Shown piece by piece: positions 8,796 to 16,755 of a stretch of 44,083 nucleotides of DNA. The DNA comes from an uncultured Clostridia bacterium. GTDB taxonomy: Bacteria; Bacillota; Clostridia; Lachnospirales; CAG-274. Each line of letters starts with the position of its first letter. The first letter of the stretch is position 1. The translations under genes were made by a program, and so were the position numbers. Where the stretch lies: NCBI GenBank assembly GCA_944376805.1, contig CALWDX010000007.1, positions 1-44,083 on the forward strand, written 5' to 3'. The notes beneath the pieces were generated by a model. It was not told the origin of the DNA. It saw only the letters and a list, made by a program, of their open reading frames with translations, and made no database searches.

Positions 8796-9380
8796 ATGAA
8801 TGTAAATAATGTAGAATTAACAGCAGTTTGTGGAAGAAAAGACCAATACCCTAATAGTGATTTACCAGAAGTTGCTTTTGTAGGTAAATCTAATGTAGGT
8901 AAATCATCGCTTATAAATTGTATGGTAAATAGAAAGTCTTTAGCTAGAACAAGTCAAAATCCAGGAAAAACAAGAACTATAAATTTTTATAATGTAGAAA
9001 ATATAGTACATTTTGTCGATTTACCAGGTTATGGATATGCTAAAGCATCAAAATCTGAAATAGATAAATGGGGTAAAATGATAGAAGAATATTTATTAGA
9101 AAGAGAACAATTAAAGTCTATTATTTTACTTATAGACATAAGACACGAACCAGGGGCTAATGATAAAATGATGTATGAATGGTTAAAACATTATGGCTAT
9201 AAAATAATAATAGTAACTACAAAAAGTGATAAGCTTAAAAGAAGTCAATTAAATAAACATATTTCTATTATAAGTAAAAGTTTAGGACTTAATAAAGAAG
9301 ATATATTAGTGCCATTTTCTAGTGAAACAAAAGATGGTAGAGAAAATTTATGGAATATTATAAAAAGTGTTATAGAATAG
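8796..9380 (+). CDS. engB: Ribosome-assembly GTPase EngB (YsxC/YihA)
   Basis: This essential GTPase takes part in late assembly of the 50S ribosomal subunit. Its 194 residues have all G motifs: G1 GKSNVGKSS at 30-38, G3 DLPGYG at 75-80, G4 TKSD at 142-145, and a G5-like FSSET near 172. A switch I-type segment (PGKTRTINFY) is also present. The ribosome site AAGGAG precedes the ATG. It is transcribed with lon and followed closely by the next gene. Confidence 0.96.
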   Translation: MNVNNVELTAVCGRKDQYPNSDLPEVAFVGKSNVGKSSLINCMVNRKSLARTSQNPGKTRTINFYNVENIVHFVDLPGYGYAKASKSEIDKWGKMIEEYLLEREQLKSIILLIDIRHEPGANDKMMYEWLKHYGYKIIIVTTKSDKLKRSQLNKHISIISKSLGLNKEDILVPFSSETKDGRENLWNIIKSVIE

Positions 9381-9391
9381 GGGTTGATATT

Positions 9392-10225
9392 ATGTCAAGT
9401 GAAGATAACACAAAAAAAACAACAAATATAAGTAAACAAACAATAAATAAGACTGTAAGTACAAATAGACAAGTAACAAATAAAGTAGTTAATAGTGGTA
9501 CAACACCAACTTTAAATAAATTAAATAGTATTGATGGTGTTTCTACTGTAAGACAAACAAATAATATTAAACCTAGAAGTCAAAGGAATAAAGACCCTCA
9601 AAGAAACATTGAAGAAAATTCTTCTAAAAGAAATAATAATAAAAAAGGAAATAATATAATAGGTATGTTATTTATAGTTTTAGTATTATTTATAATAGGA
9701 GCATTTTTAGCAATTTCTTTCTTAAAGTCTGAAGGAACTTCTAAATATTTTTATAAAGAAGATAGTGTTGGGGCTCAAAATTTATATAATAATATTATGA
9801 GTATAAGTGAAGAAAATTACCCTAAAACACCAGAAGAAGTTGTTAATAAGTATACAGAGGCTTATAAACTATTATATGGTAATAAAATAAAAGATTTAAC
9901 AATAGTACCTAATATATTAGATAAACAAAGAATATTATTATCTGAGGATTTATTAGCTAGTAATCCTTTTGAAGAACAAGTTAATGAAGTTTTATATAGT
10001 ATTGAAAATTTAAAAAATAATAAAGTAAAAATTACTAGTGTAGAAATTAAGTCTGCTAGTTATGACCAAATGGATAATACATTAGCTTATGTTAAAGTTG
10101 ATAAAATAGATAGTTTATTCCAAAAATATTATTATATTTATCATTTAAAATTAGAAAATGATAAATGGAAAATAACTGGTTGGTATAATACAGATGAAAA
10201 TTACAATATTATAGAACAACAATAA
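9392..10225 (+). CDS. Single-pass membrane protein, unknown function
   Basis: With the ATG at 9392 the protein has 277 residues. A Thr/Asn/Lys-rich, probably disordered cytoplasmic tail (1-87) is followed by one transmembrane helix (about 88-110) and an external domain of about 165 residues. The outer domain contains EEVVNKYTEAYKLLYGN and ends with alternating strands (YYYIYHLKLENDKWKITGWY), a pattern like NTF2/DUF4878-type folds. This is a guess from texture only. An in-frame ATG at 9350 would overlap engB by 31 bases. The AGGGG site at 9379-9383 fits the 9392 start. It is co-directional with engB and closed by a terminator. Confidence 0.8.
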   Translation: MSSEDNTKKTTNISKQTINKTVSTNRQVTNKVVNSGTTPTLNKLNSIDGVSTVRQTNNIKPRSQRNKDPQRNIEENSSKRNNNKKGNNIIGMLFIVLVLFIIGAFLAISFLKSEGTSKYFYKEDSVGAQNLYNNIMSISEENYPKTPEEVVNKYTEAYKLLYGNKIKDLTIVPNILDKQRILLSEDLLASNPFEEQVNEVLYSIENLKNNKVKITSVEIKSASYDQMDNTLAYVKVDKIDSLFQKYYYIYHLKLENDKWKITGWYNTDENYNIIEQQ

Positions 10226-10235
10226 AATATTAGTA

Positions 10236-10264
10236 AAAGGTGTAGAATTATCTACACCTTTTTA
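10236..10264 (+). terminator. Terminator between the membrane protein gene and aroD
   Basis: AAAGGTGTAGA, loop ATTA, TCTACACCTTT, then a T run. aroD starts 22 bases later, so either aroD has its own start of transcription or the terminator is partial. Confidence 0.88.
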
Positions 10265-10285
10265 ATAATTATTAAGGAGTAATTT

Positions 10286-11047
10286 ATGGGAAATTATGTT
10301 GAAGTTAAAAATATAAAAATAGGTAAAGATTTACCTAAAATATGTGTACCTTTAATTATAGAAGAAGATAGTGAAGTTTTTGGTATATTACAACAATTAC
10401 AAAATAAAAATTTTGATTTAGTAGAAATTAGAATAGATTATTATAAAAATGTTGAAAATATAGAAAGTGTAAAAAATTTATTAAAAGTATTGAGAGAAAA
10501 TTTAAAAAATATACCTATTATTTTTACTTTTAGAACTTTTAAAGAGGGTGGACAAAAAAATATTGATATAGAATATTATAAAAACTTAAATATAGAGGCT
10601 ATAAAAACAGGTTATATTGATTTAATAGACATTGAATTTTTATTAAATAAAGATATAATAAATAACATTATTTTAGAAGCAAGAAAAAATAATGTAAAAA
10701 TTATTATATCTAATCATAATTTTAATGAAACACCAAAAAAAGAAGATATAATTAAAATATTATGTGAAATGCAACAATTAAATGTTGATTTATTAAAAAT
10801 AGCAGTTATGCCTAAAAATAAACAAGATGTTTTAGAGCTTATTTGTGCTACTAATGAAATGATTTTAAATTATGCTAAAGTTCCACTTATAACAATATCT
10901 ATGGGACAAATAGGAAGTATAAGTAGGGTTATAGGTGGTATGTTTGGTTCAGCTATAACATTTGCAGTAGCTAGTAAATTTTCAGCACCAGGACAAATAG
11001 AAGTTACAAAATTATCAAAATTAATAAATGAATTATATTTTTTGTAA
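10286..11047 (+). CDS. aroD: Type I 3-dehydroquinate dehydratase
   Basis: This enzyme catalyses the third step of the shikimate pathway, dehydration of 3-dehydroquinate through a Schiff base. Its 253 residues match the type I enzyme residue by residue. E47, R49, R83, H144, Schiff-base K171, R214, S233 and Q237 each sit one position after the known catalytic residues of the Salmonella/E. coli enzyme. The motifs are VEIRID, TFRTF, ISNHNF, LLKIAVMP and KFSAPGQ. The ribosome site AAGGAG precedes the ATG. No other shikimate gene lies in the window. Confidence 0.96.
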   Translation: MGNYVEVKNIKIGKDLPKICVPLIIEEDSEVFGILQQLQNKNFDLVEIRIDYYKNVENIESVKNLLKVLRENLKNIPIIFTFRTFKEGGQKNIDIEYYKNLNIEAIKTGYIDLIDIEFLLNKDIINNIILEARKNNVKIIISNHNFNETPKKEDIIKILCEMQQLNVDLLKIAVMPKNKQDVLELICATNEMILNYAKVPLITISMGQIGSISRVIGGMFGSAITFAVASKFSAPGQIEVTKLSKLINELYFL

Positions 11048-11103
11048 TACTAATTATATTTAAAAATATATATATTTTATAATCTTTTATAGGTGGGATA
11101 TAA

Positions 11104-11985
11104 ATGAAAAAAAGCTTATATTATAAAAAAAGTAAAAAATATAAAAATGATTATAAAATATTAAAATATATAATATTAATTATTCCTTTAGTTATTTTGT
11201 TAATATTGTTTATAAATAGTTTTGATAAAGATAAATTAGATATTTCATTAGAAAATATAGCATCTTTTAAAATATCATCAGATAATATTATGAAATTAGA
11301 AGAAATTGCAAATAAATATAATATAGAATTTTCTCAATTACTTACATATTATGCAATAGAAAATAATTTTTTTAATGATAAAAATATAGATATATCTAAT
11401 ATAGAACAAAATTTTATTATGAATTATGATAATATAAAAAATAAATATAGTAAAAAAAGTGTAGAACCATATTATAGTTTAATTAAAAATATATTAGAAG
11501 AAATACAAACTTTTCCTATTTCTTTAGAATATAGTAATAATTATATATATGGGGATAGTTATGGAGCAGAAAGAACATATGGTGGTAAAAGAATACATAC
11601 TGGTACAGATATTATGGATAAAGAAAATATAATTGGTAGAATACCTATAATAAGTATGACAAATGGAATTATACAAAATATAGGTTGGAATGAAAAAGGA
11701 GGTTATAGAGTAGGTATAAAATCTGAAAGTGGAAATTATTATTATTATGCTCATTTAGATAAATTTGAAGAAGGTATACAAAAGGGAAAAGAAGTAGTAG
11801 CAGGTGATATAATAGGTTATATGGGTAATACAGGTTATAGTAAAGTTGAAGGCACAAAAGGAAATTTTGAAGTACATTTACATTTAGGTATAGAAGTAGA
11901 AACAAAATTAACTAAAGATGAACTTTGGATTAATCCATATCCATTTATTAGTTATATAGAAAATAAACAAAAAAATAGCAAATAA
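11104..11985 (+). CDS. M23 (LytM-type) peptidase, membrane-anchored
   Basis: A basic N-terminus precedes one transmembrane helix (about 21-38), and the rest is expected outside the cell. The C-terminal M23 domain carries the zinc ligands H165-xxx-D169 and H260 in HLH, plus catalytic His residues H217 (YAH) and H258. It therefore looks like an active peptidoglycan endopeptidase of 293 residues. The segment at 55-140 is helical and could be a regulatory region. The ribosome site AGGTGGGAT precedes the ATG. Roles in cell separation, sporulation or engulfment are possible, and the sequence does not decide between them. Confidence 0.9.
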   Translation: MKKSLYYKKSKKYKNDYKILKYIILIIPLVILLILFINSFDKDKLDISLENIASFKISSDNIMKLEEIANKYNIEFSQLLTYYAIENNFFNDKNIDISNIEQNFIMNYDNIKNKYSKKSVEPYYSLIKNILEEIQTFPISLEYSNNYIYGDSYGAERTYGGKRIHTGTDIMDKENIIGRIPIISMTNGIIQNIGWNEKGGYRVGIKSESGNYYYYAHLDKFEEGIQKGKEVVAGDIIGYMGNTGYSKVEGTKGNFEVHLHLGIEVETKLTKDELWINPYPFISYIENKQKNSK

Positions 11986-11989
11986 AAAA

Positions 11990-12011
11990 CCCTTACCTAA
12001 AAAGGTAAGGG
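11990..12011 (-). terminator. Terminator of the aldolase gene
   Basis: CCCTTACC (11990-11997) pairs with GGTAAGGG (12004-12011). The T run (TTTTTTATT) is on the minus-strand side, so it mainly serves the aldolase gene. The M23 gene converges on it from the other side. Confidence 0.85.
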
Positions 12012-12032
12012 TAAAATTAAAGATAATAAAAA

Positions 12033-12980
12033 TTATTTCATAGAATCTTTAGAACCTAAAACATTTTCAATTTTATCTTCTACTAATTTTTGAATAAGCT
12101 CTCTACTAGCTCCTAAATAACCTCTAGGGTCAAAAGCAGCTGGATTTTCACCAAAGAATTTTCTAATACCTGCAGTCATAGCAAGTCTTAAATCTGTATC
12201 CATATTGATTTTACATACAGCCATACTAGAAGCTTTTCTTAACATTTCGTTAGGAATACCACTAGCACCATCAATTTTACCACCAAATTCATTACACATT
12301 TTTACACAATTTTGGTCAACTGAAGAAGCACCATGTAAAACGATAGGGAAGTTATGTATACCAGATTCTTCTAATTTAGCTGTAATGTTTTCAAGAATAT
12401 CAAATCTTAATTTAGCTTCACCTTTGAATTTATAAGCACCGTGGCTTGTACCAATAGCAATAGCTAAAGAGTCAACACTAGTTCTTTTAATAAAATCAAC
12501 AGCTTGGTCAGGGTCTGTATAAGTAGCGTGTTCTGCATCAACGTTAACATCATCTTCAACACCAGCAAGTACACCAAGTTCAGCTTCAACTACAACACCT
12601 TTAGAGTGTGCATAATCTACAACTTCTTTAGTTTTAGCTACATTTTCTTCATATTCATAATGAGAACCATCAAACATAACAGAAGTGAAGCCAGCATCTA
12701 TAACTTTTTTAATTGTTTCTAAATCTGGACCATGGTCTAAATGTACAGCAATATCAATACCAGTTTCTTCAATAGCAGCATTAACCATAGCCATTAAATA
12801 TTTAGGACCAGCATATGCTAAAGCACTTTTAGAAACTTGTAAAATAACAGCAGAATTAAGTTTTGCAGCTGCATTTACAACCCCTTGAATAATTTCCATA
12901 TTGTTAATATTAAAAGCACCGATAGCATATTGACCTTCGAAAGCTTTTTTAAACATTTCCTTAGTAGTTACTAAAGCCAT
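12033..12980 (-). CDS. fba: Class II fructose-1,6-bisphosphate aldolase
   Basis: This zinc-dependent glycolytic and gluconeogenic aldolase interconverts fructose-1,6-bisphosphate with dihydroxyacetone phosphate and glyceraldehyde-3-phosphate. The ATG at 12980 gives 315 residues. Signatures are HLDHGPD at 80-86 (catalytic D82, zinc ligand H83), VEAELG with E134, GTSHGAYKF with H180, LHGASS with H216, and KINMDTDLR. The upstream TTG at 12998 is part of the ribosome site region (GAAGGGAGA), so the ATG is taken. The codon choice is cleaner and the gene less AT-rich than its neighbours, as expected for a highly expressed gene. Confidence 0.96.
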   Translation of the reverse strand: MALVTTKEMFKKAFEGQYAIGAFNINNMEIIQGVVNAAAKLNSAVILQVSKSALAYAGPKYLMAMVNAAIEETGIDIAVHLDHGPDLETIKKVIDAGFTSVMFDGSHYEYEENVAKTKEVVDYAHSKGVVVEAELGVLAGVEDDVNVDAEHATYTDPDQAVDFIKRTSVDSLAIAIGTSHGAYKFKGEAKLRFDILENITAKLEESGIHNFPIVLHGASSVDQNCVKMCNEFGGKIDGASGIPNEMLRKASSMAVCKINMDTDLRLAMTAGIRKFFGENPAAFDPRGYLGASRELIQKLVEDKIENVLGSKDSMK

Positions 12981-13023
12981 TTTATTATCTCCCTTCAAAA
13001 AAACATTTATTTTTTGTAATATA

Positions 13024-13052
13024 ATTATAATATATTTTTAACATTAATACAA
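13024..13052 (-). promoter_or_regulatory. Sigma-A promoter of fba
   Basis: On the minus strand, TTGTAT (13052-13047), a 17-base spacer and a perfect TATAAT (13029-13024) lie 44 bases before the aldolase ATG. Confidence 0.7.
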
Positions 13053-13142
13053 CAATAAAATTAAATTTTTTAATAAATTAATTAAAAATTATATTTTTAA
13101 TTAAATATATGTTATAATATAGTAAATTTAGGAGGTATGAAA

Positions 13143-13595
13143 ATGATTTATTTTATTATTATAATATTGTTAATTTTATTAGATTTAGGCTCAAAAGCAT
13201 ATATAAAGAAAAAATATAAGTTAAATGAAGATGTAAGTATTTATAAAGATAAAATTTATATTTGTCATATAAAAAATGAAGGTTTAGCATATGGATTTTT
13301 AAAAAATTCTAAAAAATTAATATATATAATAGTATCTATTTGTTTATTGTTAGTAACTATTTTATTTTATAGTGCTTTTAAGGAAAATTCTAAACTTAAA
13401 AAATTAGCTTTTTCTTTTGCACTTGGTGGAGCAATAGGAAATTTTTTAGATAGAATAAAAAATAAAAATATAACAGATTTTATTTATATAAAATATAAAA
13501 AAGCTCCTGTATTTAATTTAGCAGATATATTTTTATTTATGGCACCTATTTTAATATTAATAAAAGAACTAAAATATATTATAATAAAAAGGTAA
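13143..13595 (+). CDS. lspA: Lipoprotein signal peptidase (signal peptidase II)
   Basis: This four-helix membrane aspartyl protease removes lipoprotein signal peptides after lipidation. With the ATG at 13143 it has 150 residues. The family signatures are N45-EGLAYG, GGAIGNFLDR (catalytic D103) and VFNLAD (catalytic D128). The alternative ATG at 13137 is only one base from the GGAGGT ribosome site, so 13143 (seven bases from GGAGG) is preferred. It stands apart from the usual rluD neighbour. The two lipoprotein-type solute-binding proteins of this window would be substrates. It is short and divergent, so a second lspA elsewhere is possible. Confidence 0.9.
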   Translation: MIYFIIIILLILLDLGSKAYIKKKYKLNEDVSIYKDKIYICHIKNEGLAYGFLKNSKKLIYIIVSICLLLVTILFYSAFKENSKLKKLAFSFALGGAIGNFLDRIKNKNITDFIYIKYKKAPVFNLADIFLFMAPILILIKELKYIIIKR

Positions 13596-13659
13596 AATTT
13601 TAGTATAATAAAGTCTACTTGTACATATTATATAAAAATAATATGTAAGAGGTGATTTT

Positions 13660-14187
13660 ATGGAACTAAAAAAATATCATATAATAGGTTTTATATTTAC
13701 AGTAATTATAGGTAGTTTATTACATTTTACATATGAATTTTCAAACAAAAATATAGTAGTAGGTTATTTTAGTGCTATTAATGAAAGTACTTGGGAACAT
13801 TTAAAACTATTAATTACACCTATTGTAGTATTTTCTATAATAGAATATTTTATTTATGGAAAAGAATTAGATAATTTTATAATAGTAAAAGCATTTTCTA
13901 TATTATTAGGAATGGTTACTATAGTAGCATCTTTTTATACTTATACTGGTATTATAGGAAATAATTATTTAGTATTAGATATAGGTACTTTTATATTAGG
14001 TGTATTTATTGCATATTATTTTAGTTATAAAATGTTACAAACTCAACTTTTATATAGTGAAAAATATAATTATATAGGATTTTTAATTATATTTATAATT
14101 GTATTTTTAATGATATATTTTACTGTTAATCCTCCAAGGATAAATTTATTTTTAGACCCTGTTACTAATAGTTATGGTATACAATAA
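13660..14187 (+). CDS. Polytopic membrane protein, DUF6512-like
   Basis: The protein has 175 residues and about five hydrophobic helices. The conserved-looking segment NESTWEHLKLLITP (about 43-56), between helices one and two, is what I associate with the DUF6512 family, whose function is unknown. The ribosome site AAGAGGTGA lies before the ATG. It is transcribed in the same direction as lspA, 64 bases downstream. No catalytic motif is visible apart from the polar NESTWEH stretch. Confidence 0.75.
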   Translation: MELKKYHIIGFIFTVIIGSLLHFTYEFSNKNIVVGYFSAINESTWEHLKLLITPIVVFSIIEYFIYGKELDNFIIVKAFSILLGMVTIVASFYTYTGIIGNNYLVLDIGTFILGVFIAYYFSYKMLQTQLLYSEKYNYIGFLIIFIIVFLMIYFTVNPPRINLFLDPVTNSYGIQ

Positions 14188-14195
14188 ATAATTTT

Positions 14196-14245
14196 TGTCA
14201 AATATACAAATAAATTTAGTTTTATTATGTATATTTGACTTTTTG
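14196..14245 (+). terminator. Possible terminator with a long loop
   Basis: GTCAAATATACA and TGTATATTTGAC form a 12-bp stem around a loop of about 20 bases, followed by TTTTT. It would close the DUF6512-like transcript. Confidence 0.6.
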
Positions 14246-14314
14246 TGTAAATTTTAGTATTATTTAGTTATATTAATATAAGGGGAAAATTAAATTTTGG
14301 AGGTGAGAGTTATT

Positions 14315-14353
14315 ATGAAATTGTATAATTATATTAATATAATATTAAGTTAA
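14315..14353 (+). CDS. 12-codon leader-like peptide ORF
   Basis: ATG followed by 11 sense codons and TAA encodes MKLYNYINIILS. It has one of the best ribosome sites in the region (GGAGGTGAG, 14299-14307) and ends 20 bases before the DUF262 gene. It could be a leader peptide controlling that gene through translation or attenuation, or just a chance ORF behind a fossil ribosome site. Ile and Asn/Tyr codons dominate, but this is normal for such AT-rich DNA. Confidence 0.35.
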   Translation: MKLYNYINIILS

Positions 14354-14373
14354 TATTAGAGGTGAAAAAAATT

Positions 14374-16404
14374 ATGGAAGCTAAACAGCGACAAATTTTA
14401 GAATTATTTGGAAATCAAAATACACAATTTTCTATACCTGTTTATCAAAGGGATTATAATTGGGAAGAAAAACAATGTAAAACTTTATTAAAAGATATAG
14501 AAAATATACATAAAAATCAATCTTTAACTTCTCATTTTATAGGAAGTATAGTTTATTTACATGAAGGGGTTTATTGTACAGGTAAAAAAGAATTTAGTAT
14601 AATTGATGGACAACAAAGATTAACAACTATAACATTACTATTAATTGCTTTATATCATAGATTAGATGAATTTAATGATGAAAATAAAAGAGATATGATT
14701 TATAAAAGATATTTAATAGATGAATATATGGAAAGTAAAGATAAATTAAAATTAATGTTACCAGGCAATAATTTTAATATACTAAAAAAAATAATGCACA
14801 AAGAAATAGAGTTTTTAAATACAATAGAAAAAGAAAGTAACATATATAAAAATTATAATTTATTTTATAATAATATAGATACAGTAGATAAAGCATATAA
14901 TTTAATACAAGGTATTAATAGTCTTATATATGTTGATATTGCTCTTGAGAACGGAAAAGACGACCCTCAAAGAATATTTGAAAGTTTAAATTCTACTGGT
15001 TTAGATTTGTCACAAGCAGATTTAATAAGAAACTTTATATTGATGGATTTAAATAAAGAAGCACAAAATAGAATTTATGAAGACTGTTGGATTCTTATGG
15101 AAGATAATTGTAAAACAATAGAAAAAAATAAATATGTTACAAAATTATCTGACTTTATTAGAGATTTTTTAACTTTTAAATTTGGTAAAATACCCGTTAA
15201 AAGTAAAGTTTTTGAAGAATTTAAAACTAGATATGAAAATAAATCTAAAATAGAATTAGAACAAGAAATAAATCTTATAGAAAAATATTCTCGTTTATAT
15301 GGAAATATTTTAAACCCTAGTAAAGAACAAAATAAAAATATATCGAAACATTTAAGATATTTAAAAATATTAGATTATAAAGTTATAAATCCATTTTTAA
15401 TTGGTGTATATATGGATTATAAAGAAAGTGTTATTAGTGAAAAAGTTTTTATAGATATATTAGAATTATTACAAAGTTATTTATTAAGAAGATATATTTG
15501 CAAAGAAAAAACTAATGAACTAAATTCAACTTTTATGAACTTATACTATAAAATAGATAAAAACAATTATTATAATTCAATAGAAATATACTTAATAAAT
15601 CAAAAATTTCCAAATGATAAAGATTTAAAAGAAAACTTAAAAATAAACCCAATTTATAAAGAAGCTCCTGAAAAATTAATGTATATTTTTGAAAGAATAG
15701 AAAATGAAAATCACAATGAAAAAATAGATTTTAATTCTACAAATATAACACTTGAGCACATATTTCCACAAAAGCCTAATAGTAAATGGAAAGATAGTTT
15801 AGTAGCGGTTGAATATGAAAAAATGGAAACATTAAAACATACTATAGCTAATATTACTTTAACAGGTAGTAATTCTAACTTAGGTAATAGAAGTTTTATT
15901 GAAAAAAGAGATTTAAAAGAATTTGGATATAAAGATAGTAAATTTTTATTAAATAAATGGATTTCTGAACAAAACGAATGGAATACTAGTAAATTAGATG
16001 AAAGATTAGATATAATTTTTGAATATATAATAAATATTTGGAGAAAACCTTATGCAGAGGAAGATATAATTAATATTGATGATATAATCTTTTATTGTAA
16101 AGGTAAAAGAGGTAATGCTAGAGGTATAAAATTAGATAAAAATAATAAATTTAAAGTTTTTAAAGATAGCAAAGCAAGTAAGGAGCTTTTTAATAGAGCA
16201 GAAAAAGAAAATCCTAAAATAGTATCTGATTTATTAGAACAAAAAGTTATTATTGAAGAAAGTGAAACTTATTTATTTGTTAAAGATTATGTTTTTAATT
16301 CTCCTAGTGAAGCATCTAGATTTATATTAGGTACAAGCTCTAATGGTTGGATAGATTGGAAAACAAGTGAAGGTAAACCATTAAATGAATTTAAAGATAA
16401 ATAA
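14374..16404 (+). CDS. GmrSD-like DUF262 / DUF1524 (HNH) / DUF4357 protein
   Basis: The protein has 676 residues from the ATG at 14374 (the GTG at 14362 falls in the ribosome site AGAGGTG). The N-terminal DUF262 domain (about 1-230) has IPVYQRDYNW and the nucleotide-binding-type IIDGQQRLTT motif of GmrS. A helical middle follows. The DUF1524 HNH-type nuclease region (about 455-540) has LEHIFPQ and, further on, an N-rich SNSNLGNRSF block. The C-terminus (about 575-676) looks like DUF4357 (FNSPSEASRFILG...GWIDW). In the known GmrSD family this arrangement makes a type IV restriction enzyme cutting modified, for example glucosylated, DNA. It is therefore probably an anti-phage gene, standing alone among housekeeping genes. 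No methyltransferase is nearby, which suits a type IV enzyme. Confidence 0.88.
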   Translation: MEAKQRQILELFGNQNTQFSIPVYQRDYNWEEKQCKTLLKDIENIHKNQSLTSHFIGSIVYLHEGVYCTGKKEFSIIDGQQRLTTITLLLIALYHRLDEFNDENKRDMIYKRYLIDEYMESKDKLKLMLPGNNFNILKKIMHKEIEFLNTIEKESNIYKNYNLFYNNIDTVDKAYNLIQGINSLIYVDIALENGKDDPQRIFESLNSTGLDLSQADLIRNFILMDLNKEAQNRIYEDCWILMEDNCKTIEKNKYVTKLSDFIRDFLTFKFGKIPVKSKVFEEFKTRYENKSKIELEQEINLIEKYSRLYGNILNPSKEQNKNISKHLRYLKILDYKVINPFLIGVYMDYKESVISEKVFIDILELLQSYLLRRYICKEKTNELNSTFMNLYYKIDKNNYYNSIEIYLINQKFPNDKDLKENLKINPIYKEAPEKLMYIFERIENENHNEKIDFNSTNITLEHIFPQKPNSKWKDSLVAVEYEKMETLKHTIANITLTGSNSNLGNRSFIEKRDLKEFGYKDSKFLLNKWISEQNEWNTSKLDERLDIIFEYIINIWRKPYAEEDIINIDDIIFYCKGKRGNARGIKLDKNNKFKVFKDSKASKELFNRAEKENPKIVSDLLEQKVIIEESETYLFVKDYVFNSPSEASRFILGTSSNGWIDWKTSEGKPLNEFKDK

Positions 16405-16419
16405 AATATAAATTAATAC

Positions 16420-16448
16420 TTGAAATAATATTAAAATTGTGGTATAAA
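16420..16448 (+). promoter_or_regulatory. Sigma-A promoter of the leuS T-box transcript
   Basis: TTGAAA (16420-16425), a 17-base spacer and TATAAA (16443-16448) lie just after the DUF262 gene. Transcription should begin near 16455, in front of the T-box leader. Confidence 0.75.
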
Positions 16449-16454
16449 TATTTG

Positions 16455-16745
16455 TATATTATAAAAATGCTAAGAAAAGGAATAGTAAGCAAAATAAGTA
16501 TTTTTAGAGAGTTGACGGTTGGTGTAAGTCAATATTACTTTTTGCCCAACTCACCTTAGAGCAGAAACGCTGAAAATAATAGTAGGTGTTTTCGGTTGTC
16601 ACCGTTATAGACTTAAAGTGCGTAAATTTTAGGTTTTTACCTTTTACGAAATAGAGTGGTACCACGGAAAAGCCCCTTTCGTCTCTATATTTTTAAAAGT
16701 TATTTTACTTTTAAAAGAGATAAGGGGCTATATTTATATATTTTG
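16455..16745 (+). promoter_or_regulatory. T-box riboswitch controlling leuS
   Basis: Stem I is marked by AGAGAGTTGACGGTTGGTG (from 16507) with the usual distal-loop pattern. The probable specifier is CTC (Leu) in the run CAACTCACCTTAGAGC, about 16546-16561. The conserved antiterminator element is TGGTACCACGG (16657-16667). The competing terminator pairs AGCCCCTTTCGTCTCT (from 16671) with AGAGATAAGGGGCT (ending 16729), followed by a T-rich stretch. Uncharged tRNA-Leu should stabilise the antiterminator and switch leuS on. The specifier was read by alignment to memory of the class and could be shifted. Confidence 0.9.
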
Positions 16746-16755
16746 GAGGTAATTT

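Noticed and set aside
11524..11905. Two overlapping Ile/Tyr/Leu-rich minus-strand ORFs inside the M23 gene
   Set aside because: Low-complexity shadows of AT-rich coding sequence, with no start signals.
12205..12888. Plus-strand ORFs opposite the aldolase gene
   Set aside because: Shadows of a highly conserved gene. Each lacks a ribosome site.
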